Source: Lichenicola sp964249735 (GTDB lineage: Bacteria > Pseudomonadota > Alphaproteobacteria > Acetobacterales > Acetobacteraceae). Taken from it: DNA of 17,262 bases. The stretch is from NCBI GenBank assembly GCA_964249735.1, contig CAXUDP010000083.1, positions 1 through 17,262 of the forward strand, in the 5' to 3' direction. The notes below the pieces were generated by a model. That model did no database searches and had not been told where the DNA came from. It was given only the letters and a program-made list of their open reading frames with translations. The translations under genes and the position numbers were made by a program. Of this stretch, positions 7,695 through 13,718 are shown one piece after another. The number at the start of each line of letters is the position of its first letter. The stretch's first letter is position 1.

Positions 7695-7871
7695 CCCAGC
7701 AAGCTCCCATGAAGAACATCTCGGGGGCTGGCGCGAGTGCCGACAGAACCGCTTCACACATGAGCGCAAGCTGTCACGATCCAGTTCGGTCTGACCTGCC
7801 TTGCTCGTCCACGCTCACTCGGACGCTGGAACCCGCTGACGCGGTGATACCACATCAGCTACACCGCCGGC

Positions 7872-8477
7872 ATGATGCCCCGCCCCGTCGTCCCCCCGGC
7901 ATTGGATGCCCCGGACGCACCATTGTCCCCCGCCGTCTACGCGCGTCCGGCACCGGAGGTCGCATGGGCGCTGATCGGCGCGCGGCTTCTCGTGGGCGGT
8001 GTCGGCGGGCGTGTGATCGAGACCGAGGCCTATGACCGCGATGACCCGGCCTCACATAGCTTCAACGGCCCGACTGTCCGAAACGCCGCCATGTTCGGAC
8101 CACCGGGCAGGGCATACATCTATCGCTCCTATGGCCTGCACTGGTGCCTGAACGTGGTGTGCGGAGTGGCACCAGGCAGCGCGGTGCTGATCCGCGCCCT
8201 GGAGCCGGAGTGTGGTCTCGACCTCATGCGTGAACGACGCGGTCAAGTATCAGACCGCGATCTCTGCCGCGGTCCCGGTCGGCTGTGTCAGGCCTTGGCC
8301 ATCACCGGGGCACTGGATGGACAGCCGCTGGACACGGCGCCCTTCACGTTCCTGAACCGTGTGGCACAGGTGGAGATCGTCACGAGCCGGCGCATCGGCA
8401 TCACCCGTGGTGCCGACACGCTCTGGCGGTTCGGTCTCGCCGGATCGCGCCTCCTCAGCCGACCGATGCAGAAATGA
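7872..8477 (+). CDS. 3-methyladenine DNA glycosylase (AAG/MPG family)
   Basis: A 201-residue protein of normal length for bacterial AAG-family glycosylases, which flip out and excise alkylated purines in base excision repair. VIETEAYDRDDPASHSFNGP holds the residues equivalent to human AAG Glu125, Tyr127 and His136 (here Glu52, Tyr54, His62). RNAAMFGPPGRAYIYRSYGL, LNVVCG and AVLIRALEP follow in the family order, then the GPGRLCQAL motif. All key residues are present, so it is probably active. The start at 7872 is immediately followed by a second ATG (7875) and has no strong ribosome binding site. The gene sits just after a transposase remnant and before a compositionally foreign gene, but its own codon use looks native. 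Confidence 0.93.
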   Translation: MMPRPVVPPALDAPDAPLSPAVYARPAPEVAWALIGARLLVGGVGGRVIETEAYDRDDPASHSFNGPTVRNAAMFGPPGRAYIYRSYGLHWCLNVVCGVAPGSAVLIRALEPECGLDLMRERRGQVSDRDLCRGPGRLCQALAITGALDGQPLDTAPFTFLNRVAQVEIVTSRRIGITRGADTLWRFGLAGSRLLSRPMQK

Positions 8478-8590
8478 GTACAGCATGACGGTGCCACTTA
8501 TATACGTGTGTGACTTGGCCTCGCGCACTCACTCACTGACCCCCCGCTTCTCATCTTGCAGCTAGCCACGGAACCGCGCGTAAAGGGGTC

Positions 8591-9349
8591 ATGAACCGGA
8601 GCGACTCCGACCACGTTTTCACGATCAGCCCAGAAATGGTTGCTGAGCGCTTGGCTGTTAGGGCCGAGGCGAAGAGGCGGATTGAGGAGATCGATGAGTG
8701 GTTCCGGGGCCTCAAGGTGGTGGTGGGTGAGGCTGTCTTGGCTCGCCTTCTTCCGCCTGATCATACTGAGAGCGCCAGCGCATCACCTACTGCTTTTAGT
8801 CACACATCAAAAGTCGCTCCTGGCCACACATCGAAAGTCGCGTGGCTATTGTCTGTGTTGTCTGACGCTGGGCGGGGGCTTTCCGTTGATGCTCTTCTAG
8901 AACTCGCGAAAGCCGAACCGGCCGAAAGCCGCTTCACTGGCGATGTTGCGGCATTTGACTACTGGCTGAACAGCGTCGCCGGCCGTGGGAAAATACGAAA
9001 GAAAGCCGGTTTATTCTTCACACCAAGCGTTTGGGACAAGTTGTCTATCTCTGATCAGAACAAAGGCGTGGATCTGAAGACAGCTATGCTTGATTCACTA
9101 AGATCTCTGGGCGGGACGGCAAGGGCGGGAAATATAGTCAGCCAAGCTAGGACGATCCCAGAGGTTGTCCGCTCAATCAGCCCGACATCTCAGTATCCTT
9201 ATGTGCTGCTCAGCCGCATGGTCACTGACGGCACGCTTGAACGTTCCGGGCGGGATTATTCCTTCCCAAAATCAGGTTCGGCTCAGAGTGAGCAATCCTC
9301 CGAGCCACAGCAAGATTTTGAACTGCATGGGGAGGAGCCATCAGGGTAG
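8591..9349 (+). CDS. Hypothetical protein with two winged-helix-like segments
   Basis: I recognise no family. The product is 252 residues with a strong ribosome binding site (AAAGGGG at 8582-8588). Residues 14-52 are charged and helical and may form a coiled coil. Residues 60-82 are a Ser/Thr-rich linker with a duplicated HTSKVA. Residues 84-150 and 162-226 each read as helix-helix-helix followed by a short hairpin: WLLSVLSDAGRGLSVDALLE ending KIRKKAGLFFTP, and AMLDSLRSLGGTARAGNIVS ending GTLERSGRDYSFP. This is the layout of tandem winged-helix domains. The tail is acidic and Gln-rich. The gene is clearly less GC-rich than its neighbours and uses many codons rare in them (TTA, AGA, ATA, TCA), which points to horizontal acquisition. 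DNA binding is an inference from shape only. Confidence 0.7.
   Translation: MNRSDSDHVFTISPEMVAERLAVRAEAKRRIEEIDEWFRGLKVVVGEAVLARLLPPDHTESASASPTAFSHTSKVAPGHTSKVAWLLSVLSDAGRGLSVDALLELAKAEPAESRFTGDVAAFDYWLNSVAGRGKIRKKAGLFFTPSVWDKLSISDQNKGVDLKTAMLDSLRSLGGTARAGNIVSQARTIPEVVRSISPTSQYPYVLLSRMVTDGTLERSGRDYSFPKSGSAQSEQSSEPQQDFELHGEEPSG
8801..8842 (+). repeat. 24-bp tandem duplication inside the hypothetical gene
   Basis: Unit 1 (8801-8824) begins CACACATCAAAAGTCGC and unit 2 (8825-8842) begins CACACATCGAAAGTCGC; the shared part differs at one base. It is in frame and encodes the repeated HTSKVA in the linker of the 252-residue protein, so it probably arose by a recent slip-strand duplication. Confidence 0.8.
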
Positions 9350-9453
9350 CGCATAGATAGCGGCGGCTGATCTAGGCTGACGGCAGGCAAAGCGGTGTAT
9401 CCAGCACCGCCCCACCCGCCATCTTCCGTCTGATTTCTAGCTAGGCCACCGAT

Positions 9454-9509
9454 GACGGCGCGGGCGCATACGAACCAAGCAGCATTGGAGTCGTACGCCC
9501 GCGCCCGTC
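9454..9509. repeat. Strong imperfect hairpin (about 19-bp arms plus inner stem)
   Basis: The left arm 9454-9473 and right arm 9491-9509 are inverted copies, differing only by one extra G on the right and an extra CA on the left. Inside the 17-base loop, CCAA and TTGG pair again, leaving a GCAGCA hexaloop. It lies 104 bp downstream of the foreign hypothetical gene. It could act as a terminator for that gene, but it lacks a U-run (CTTCAAG follows). It could also be a mobile-element end or a REP-like or recombination-site structure. Confidence 0.75.
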
Positions 9510-9521
9510 TTCAAGCAAGCC
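9479..9521. repeat. Imperfect direct repeat, copy A
   Basis: Begins with GCAGCATTGGAG and ends with AAGCAAGCC, with a GC-rich middle containing CGCCCG and GTCT. Copy B at 9636-9685 has the same 12-base start and an AAGCAGGCC end. Copy A overlaps the loop and right arm of the hairpin at 9454-9509. Confidence 0.6.
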
Positions 9522-9535
9522 ATTTCGAAGATCGA

Positions 9536-9559
9536 GGCGCAGGAGGCGCAGGAGGCGCA
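9536..9559 (+). repeat. 9-bp tandem repeat, 2.7 copies
   Basis: The unit GGCGCAGGA is repeated perfectly twice and then partially (GGCGCA). It lies between the two imperfect repeat copies in the noncoding gap. No function is evident. Confidence 0.8.
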
Positions 9560-9628
9560 CCATCACCCATGACCACAAGACGGTCTCTGTGACCGAATAC
9601 CTCTCCATCCATCATGGCCGCCCGCGCG

Positions 9629-9883
9629 TCACGCGGCAGCATTGGAGGCGCCCGCCAGGTCGCGGTCTCCGCTTCTAAGCAGGCCGTTTGCGGGGACGAC
9701 CCCGCTTCTGAGGTTCAGCAATAAGCTCATCGGGCGGGGAGTTGGCGCCCCCGCCGCCTTTTTGGCCAAAGCCAGTGCTTCCGCGTCCTTAACCTCAACC
9801 CAGTCAGTCTGCCCAAATCGAGCCAGTGCCTCGGCAAAGTCCATGTCCAGCCACAGCGGCGGTTGTCGCTTCTCGACCATCAC
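9629..9883 (-). CDS. Small ORF translationally coupled to the IS1595-type transposase
   Basis: An 84-residue product starting at GTG 9883, or at ATG 9880 one codon later, overlapping the transposase stop (GTGATG context). The N-terminal half, LDMDFAEALARFGQTDW followed by an acidic helix, resembles small proteins of the type F-x-E-A-L-x-R-x-x-Q-T that I associate with ISXO2/IS1595-like transposases. The C-terminal part, LLRSGDRDLAGASNAAA, is encoded by repeat copy B and may be a read-out into flanking DNA rather than original protein. Function unknown; I infer an accessory gene of the insertion sequence, possibly with an altered 3' end. The tight overlap and plain in-frame coding favour a real gene. 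Confidence 0.55.
   Translation of the reverse strand: MMVEKRQPPLWLDMDFAEALARFGQTDWVEVKDAEALALAKKAAGAPTPRPMSLLLNLRSGVVPANGLLRSGDRDLAGASNAAA
9636..9685. repeat. Imperfect direct repeat, copy B
   Basis: Starts with GCAGCATTGGAG and ends with AAGCAGGCC; partner of copy A at 9479-9521. It coincides with the 3' end of the small ORF downstream of the transposase. It does not form the long hairpin seen around copy A. Confidence 0.6.
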
Positions 9884-10470
9884 GCGATCAGCATCTTGTA
9901 GGTCAAGCGACCGCCAACCTGATCAAGCAGGGCATTAACGCGCTCACCTTCGCCCGTCTTCCGGCGGTTGTGACGGAACGTGAACTCGCTGAGATAACGG
10001 TCAAGGTGCTGGCCGCTGACAAAATGGTGGATGCCGAACACCTTGCGCTTGAACAGGCTCCAAGCGTTCTCCAAGCCATTGTTGTGGATGAAGTAGTGCT
10101 TCACATACTCACCGATGGAGTGGTTCACGGTGTGATGGTGGAAGCGGTCGCCGATCCCGAGATAGCCACGATGCTCATCCGTCATCACGTTCGCGCCCTG
10201 AGCGACGTTGGCGGTGAGTTCCGCCTTGAGAGTGCGGGCAGAGGTATCGGGGACGATTTTGACCCGTAGCTCGCCATTGCGCTCAAGAATGCCCATCACG
10301 GCAACCTTGTTGGCGCCACCCTGGCTACCAGGGGTCTTCTTGTGCGCGCGCTTGTTCCTCTCCTTCCCGCCCACGTAGGTCTCGTCAGCCTCAACCATTC
10401 CTTCCAGACAATGATCCAGCGGTTTCCCGCGGCCTGCCCGAGGCAATCTGCGCCTCCGCCACAGGCTCAC
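9880..10470 (-). pseudogene. IS1595-family (ISXO2-like) transposase, 5'-truncated
   Basis: The open frame from 10470 encodes 196 residues. From about residue 23 it is a clear ISXO2-like DDE domain: EGMVEADETYVGGKERNK with the first Asp (residue 29), ANVMTDEHRGYLG with the second (residue 98), and NGLENAWSLFKRKVFG with Glu134, followed by FTFRHNRRK. The N-terminal zinc-binding and helix-turn-helix portion of a full transposase (roughly 100 residues) is missing. Upstream, the frame meets the stop codon of the GIY-YIG gene at 10489. The element therefore appears truncated against that gene and is presumably immobile by itself. Residues 1-22 are Arg-rich and probably not native. No terminal inverted repeats could be recognised. 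Confidence 0.85.
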
Positions 10471-10488
10471 CAGTGCGTCTTTGACGAT

Positions 10489-11430
10489 CTAGCCAGGCGC
10501 CGTTCCCAGCTGCTGCGCCTCCCACTCCTTGTAGGTCAGGCCTGTCCCCTCCTGCCTCCACTCCGTCGTGCCGTTGGCCGATCGCCCGGTCACCACGGCC
10601 GCTGCCGCACTCGGGCTGCGGAACGCATACGCCTGCGCGAACCGGCCGTGCTCGCCCTCCGCCACCAGAACCCCTGCCCGTCGCAGCTCCGCATTCAGGC
10701 CGGAGTAGGAGTGCGTCGCCACCCCTTCCCAATCCCGCCTTGCCAGCGACTCTTCCTCGACCACGAACTCGCCATCGATCAGCGCGGCCGTGGCTCTCGT
10801 CCCATGCCTCCGCCCTTCCAGGACGAACCGCGCCGTCGGCAGCGATCCCTGCGCCGCCGTCGGCAACGTCACCGCCGTCTCCGTGACGACCGTTCGCCCC
10901 CTCACGACCACGCTCTCCGACCGTGCCCTCTGGATGAACATGTCCACCCGCACCGCCGGCAGCACGACCAGAAGGTTGTCGAGAAATGCCTCCATCTTCG
11001 CCACGTCCGCTTCGCTCAGCGTCGGCCGTGGCGGGTTGGTCCCGTTCTCCAGCGGCACCCGCCCGATCCCGCGCGCCTCCGCGATCAGCCGCGCTTCGAG
11101 ATACCGCGCATGCGCCTTGTTCAGCTTGTTCGCCGCCGCCGTGACCAGCACTGCGCTGGTCCACCAGTCCTTGCCGACGTCATGCTGCCGGATGCGCGTC
11201 CCGATATCCTCGCTTTCCCCGACATAGGCACGCGCCTCGCCGTCCCGCTCGCCCAGCAACAGGTAGACCCCGGCATAACCCGCCTCCACCCGCGCCAGCG
11301 CCGCCGCGATCTGCGTACGCGGCGTCATCAGCACATGGCCGGTCCAGTTGAACAGCTCGGCCGTCAGCATGCCATCCGGCCGTCCATCAATGTAGTACAG
11401 CTCGAGCGATCGGCCGATCGTCCCAGGCAT
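10489..11430 (-). CDS. GIY-YIG nuclease-like protein with DUF4357-type C-terminus
   Basis: A 313-residue protein. Residues 54-83 carry the GIY-YIG core: GVYLLLGERDGEARAYVGES then EDIGTRIRQHD. A downstream Glu in YLEARLI (residue 112) and N129 are candidates for the metal-binding and catalytic positions, and Arg79 for the catalytic Arg. The C-terminal part (about 205-305), FVLEGRRHGTRATAAL through GLTYKEWE, matches the DUF4357 type, which ends such proteins. GIY-YIG/DUF4357 proteins are widespread and little characterised; nuclease activity is inferred from the fold. Start 11430 is preceded by AGCAGGGGCAGC, and the 26-codon extension to 11508 reads as noncoding. It lies 109 bp downstream of hicB on the same strand and is abutted by a truncated transposase. 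Confidence 0.88.
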   Translation of the reverse strand: MPGTIGRSLELYYIDGRPDGMLTAELFNWTGHVLMTPRTQIAAALARVEAGYAGVYLLLGERDGEARAYVGESEDIGTRIRQHDVGKDWWTSAVLVTAAANKLNKAHARYLEARLIAEARGIGRVPLENGTNPPRPTLSEADVAKMEAFLDNLLVVLPAVRVDMFIQRARSESVVVRGRTVVTETAVTLPTAAQGSLPTARFVLEGRRHGTRATAALIDGEFVVEEESLARRDWEGVATHSYSGLNAELRRAGVLVAEGEHGRFAQAYAFRSPSAAAAVVTGRSANGTTEWRQEGTGLTYKEWEAQQLGTAPG

Positions 11431-11539
11431 GCTGCCCCTGCTGCTCGTGTCAACGAAGCGTCGACTCACACGATGAACGTGGGCTGCGTGTTCCGCACAT
11501 CGGGCCACATCGTTTTCATCCGATATCTGTCCCGACGTC

Positions 11540-11881
11540 TCACCCCGACGTCTTCAACTCCCCACGCGCCGCCTCGAACATCACCTCCTCCACCCACTGG
11601 TTCAAGCTCACCCCCCGAAGCTGCGCCGCCAGCGCCGCTTCCGCATGCACCATCGGCGAGATCCGCACCATCAGCCGCCCGCTGTAACGCTTCTCCGGTT
11701 CCTTCCCGCTCCAGCGGCACGCCGCCAGATAGTCCGTCACCGCCGTCTCGAACGCCGCCGTCAGCCCCGTCACGCTGTCGGCATGGAACCCCACCACGTC
11801 GTTGATCCCCGCCAGCCGCCCGACGAACATCCCTTCTTCCGCGTCGAACCTCACCCGCGCCTGGTGCCCGTTCCACCGCAT
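11540..11881 (-). CDS. hicB: HicB-family antitoxin
   Basis: A 113-residue protein. The N-terminal half has the partial RNase H-like HicB fold (RVRFDAEEGMFVGRLAGIND, then VTGLTAAFETAVTDYLAACR). The C-terminal segment is a ribbon-helix-helix DNA-binding region (SGRLMVRISPMVHAEAALAA, then GVSLNQWVEEVMFEAA). HicB antitoxins neutralise HicA RNases by direct binding and repress their own operon. The gene begins five bases after the stop of the HicA-like gene, the order hicA then hicB typical for the family. ATG 11881 has an alternative GTG in the same GGTGACGGTGATG context. The RHH portion is well preserved, so autoregulation is plausible. Confidence 0.88.
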   Translation of the reverse strand: MRWNGHQARVRFDAEEGMFVGRLAGINDVVGFHADSVTGLTAAFETAVTDYLAACRWSGKEPEKRYSGRLMVRISPMVHAEAALAAQLRGVSLNQWVEEVMFEAARGELKTSG

Positions 11882-11886
11882 CACCG

Positions 11887-12135
11887 TCACCGCGCCACCC
11901 CCGCCTTGACCAGGAACTCCCGCACGTCCTCCACCTGGTACGGCCTCACCCGCCCCTCCGAGCGCTGCATCGTGACCATCACCAGCGACCGCATGAACCG
12001 CACCCGACCGACCGACCCACCCAGCGGCATGCACTCCAGCCGCCACAGCATCTCCTCGAACCGCCCGAAGTCGAGCGTCGGGGGCACCGGGTCGGTGAAG
12101 ATCGCGTCGAGAATCAGCCGCTGCTTGCAATCCAT
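11887..12135 (-). CDS. hicA: HicA-like toxin homologue lacking histidine
   Basis: An 82-residue protein: MDCKQRLILDAIFTDPVPPT, DFGRFEEMLWRLE, GRVRFMRSLVMVTMQRSEG, YQVEDVREFLVKAGV. It follows the length and layout of the HicA subfamily that normally reads DPVPA.L....IE.L...LG...EG.GSRVRF.LNG....HRPHP....YQV.D.R.FL...GV. In this copy the HRPHP segment is replaced by QRSEG, and no histidine occurs anywhere in the protein, although HicA RNases use an active-site His. Either the toxin is inactive or another residue substitutes. It is followed by hicB after five bases. Assignment rests on pattern, size and context, not on an alignment I could run. Confidence 0.7.
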   Translation of the reverse strand: MDCKQRLILDAIFTDPVPPTLDFGRFEEMLWRLECMPLGGSVGRVRFMRSLVMVTMQRSEGRVRPYQVEDVREFLVKAGVAR

Positions 12136-12224
12136 GATAGCAGTTTGCCCCGACCCAACCCGGCGCACGACCCCGTCTTTCCGCCGGCACCCCACCCGAT
12201 CGACCCGGTCCGCCGCCTCCCCCG

Positions 12225-12644
12225 CTACTCCCCCAGCAGGTGCAGCACCACGCGCCGCCGGTGCGGCCGCCGCCGGTGCTCGAACAGGTAGATCCCCTGC
12301 CACGTCCCCAGCACCGGCCGCCCGTTCCCCACCGGGATCGTCAGTTGCGTCTGGGTCAGCATCGCCCGCAGGTGCGCCGGCATGTCGTCCGGCCCCTCGT
12401 CGTCGTGCACGTAGCGCCCCGGCGCCTCCGGAGCGATCGTCTCGAAATACCGCGCGATGTCGGTCAGCACCTCGGGCGACGCGTTCTCCTGCACCGTCAA
12501 CGACGCCGAGGTGTGCTGGCACCACAGAGTCAACAGCCCGGTCCCGATCCCCTGCTCCGCCACCCAGTCCAGCACTGGGCGGGTGAAGTCCACCAGCCCC
12601 TTGCCCCGGGTCTCGACCGTCAGTCCGTGCAGCGCCTGTCTCAT
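12225..12644 (-). CDS. YjbQ/UPF0047 family protein (secondary thiamine-phosphate synthase enzyme)
   Basis: A 139-residue protein of full family length. The signatures are LLTLWCQHTSASLTVQENAS (His44, Thr45 region), the acidic RYVHDDEGPDDMPAHLRAML loop, and GTWQGIYLFEHR near the end, which together form the proposed active-site pocket of the trimeric YjbQ/UPF0047 fold. E. coli YjbQ has weak thiamine-phosphate synthase activity, but its true role is unsettled. It starts 13 bp after the trpS stop on the same strand and is likely co-transcribed with it. The HicA-like gene begins 89 bp beyond its stop. Confidence 0.93.
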   Translation of the reverse strand: MRQALHGLTVETRGKGLVDFTRPVLDWVAEQGIGTGLLTLWCQHTSASLTVQENASPEVLTDIARYFETIAPEAPGRYVHDDEGPDDMPAHLRAMLTQTQLTIPVGNGRPVLGTWQGIYLFEHRRRPHRRRVVLHLLGE

Positions 12645-12657
12645 GGATACCGCTCCG

Positions 12658-13653
12658 TCAGGTCAGGAAGCCCACGATCCGCTCCGCCTCGCGCACGATC
12701 GGCTCCGCGATCGCCCCGGCCCGCGCCGCGCCGCGCCGCAGCACGGCGTCCAGGTGCCCCGGATCGCCCATCAGCCGCTGCGCCTCGCCCGCGATCGGCG
12801 CCACCACCGCCTGCACCCGCTCCGCCAGCACCCCCTTGAACGTCCCGAACCCGCTGCCGCCGTGCTCCGCCAGCACCGCGTCCACCGTGCGTCCCTCAAG
12901 TGCTGCCAGCATCGTCACCAGGTTGCGCGCTTCCGGCCGCCCCTCCAGCCCCGCCGCCTCCGACGGCAACGGCTCCGGATCGGTCCTCGCCCGACGGATC
13001 TTCAGCGCGATCGCGTCCGCGTCGTCGGAAAGGTTGATCCGGCTCTGGTCCGACGGGTCCGACTTGCTCATCTTCCGCGTCCCGTCGCGCAGGCTCATCA
13101 CCCGCGCCGCCTCCGGCGGCACCAGCGCCTCCACCGTGGGGAAGAACTCCACCGCGTAGTCGTGGTTGAACTTCTGCGCGATGTCGTTGGCCAGCTCCAG
13201 GTGCTGCCTCTGGTCGTCGCCCACCGGCACACGCGTCGCGTGGTAGGCCAGGATGTCGGCCGCCATCAGGTTCGGATACACGTAGAGCCCGGCCGACGCC
13301 GCCTCCCGGTCCTTCCCCGCCTTGTCCTTGAACTGCGTCATCCGGTTCAGCCAGCCGAGCCGGGCGACGCAGTTGAAGATCCACGCCAGCCTGGCATGCG
13401 CGCTGACCGCCGACTGGTTGAACAGCACGTGCCGCTCGGCATCGATCCCGGCCGCGACCAGGATCGCCGCCTGGATGCGCGTCTGCTCGCGCAAGGCCGC
13501 CGGGTCCTGCCAGGTGGTGATGGCATGCAGGTCCACCAGGCAGTACAGGCATTCGTGCCCCTCCTGCAGCGCCACCCAGTTGCGGATGGCGCCCAGGTAG
13601 TTGCCCAGCGTGGGCACGCCGGAGGGCTGGATCCCGGAGAAGATGCGCTGCAT
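12658..13653 (-). CDS. trpS: Tryptophanyl-tRNA synthetase
   Basis: A 331-residue class I aminoacyl-tRNA synthetase that charges tRNA-Trp. The N-terminus MQRIFSGIQPSGVPTLGNYL contains the TrpRS version of the HIGH motif (T-L-G-N), and KMSKS lies at residues 194-198. VGDDQRQHLELANDIAQKFN, LCYCLVDLHAIT-like and FKDKAGKDREA segments are typical of bacterial TrpRS. I chose ATG 13653; a GTG two codons upstream (13659) is possible, and no strong Shine-Dalgarno separates them. The upstream gap to the GH128-like gene's stop is 65 bp with no clear promoter. It is followed by yjbQ. The gene is intact and native in composition, and it anchors this part of the chromosome. Confidence 0.97.
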   Translation of the reverse strand: MQRIFSGIQPSGVPTLGNYLGAIRNWVALQEGHECLYCLVDLHAITTWQDPAALREQTRIQAAILVAAGIDAERHVLFNQSAVSAHARLAWIFNCVARLGWLNRMTQFKDKAGKDREAASAGLYVYPNLMAADILAYHATRVPVGDDQRQHLELANDIAQKFNHDYAVEFFPTVEALVPPEAARVMSLRDGTRKMSKSDPSDQSRINLSDDADAIALKIRRARTDPEPLPSEAAGLEGRPEARNLVTMLAALEGRTVDAVLAEHGGSGFGTFKGVLAERVQAVVAPIAGEAQRLMGDPGHLDAVLRRGAARAGAIAEPIVREAERIVGFLT

Positions 13654-13718
13654 GGGCACCGTTGTCCGGCCTCGCCCCCCGCAGCGTCAAGCCGGGCCGC
13701 GACCCGGCCCGAACCGGC

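Noticed and set aside
7171..7871. Terminal inverted repeats of the IS6-like element
   Set aside because: I compared the flanks of the transposase remnant and found no convincing matching ends.
9454..9521. Integron attC site around the hairpin
   Set aside because: The required RYYYAAC and GTTRRRY boxes are not at the arm ends, and there is no integron integrase in the window.
9380..9700. CRISPR array in the repeat-rich gap
   Set aside because: Only two diverged copies of one repeat are present with a single irregular spacer, plus a 9-bp tandem array; no regular repeat-spacer pattern and no cas genes.
11431..11508. Longer GIY-YIG start at 11508
   Set aside because: The additional residues are not conserved-looking, and ATG 11430 has a better upstream AGGGGC signal.
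10342..11805. Long plus-strand ORF opposite the GIY-YIG and IS1595 genes
   Set aside because: It is rich in Arg, Pro and His with no family signature; it is the shadow of the clearly coding minus-strand genes.
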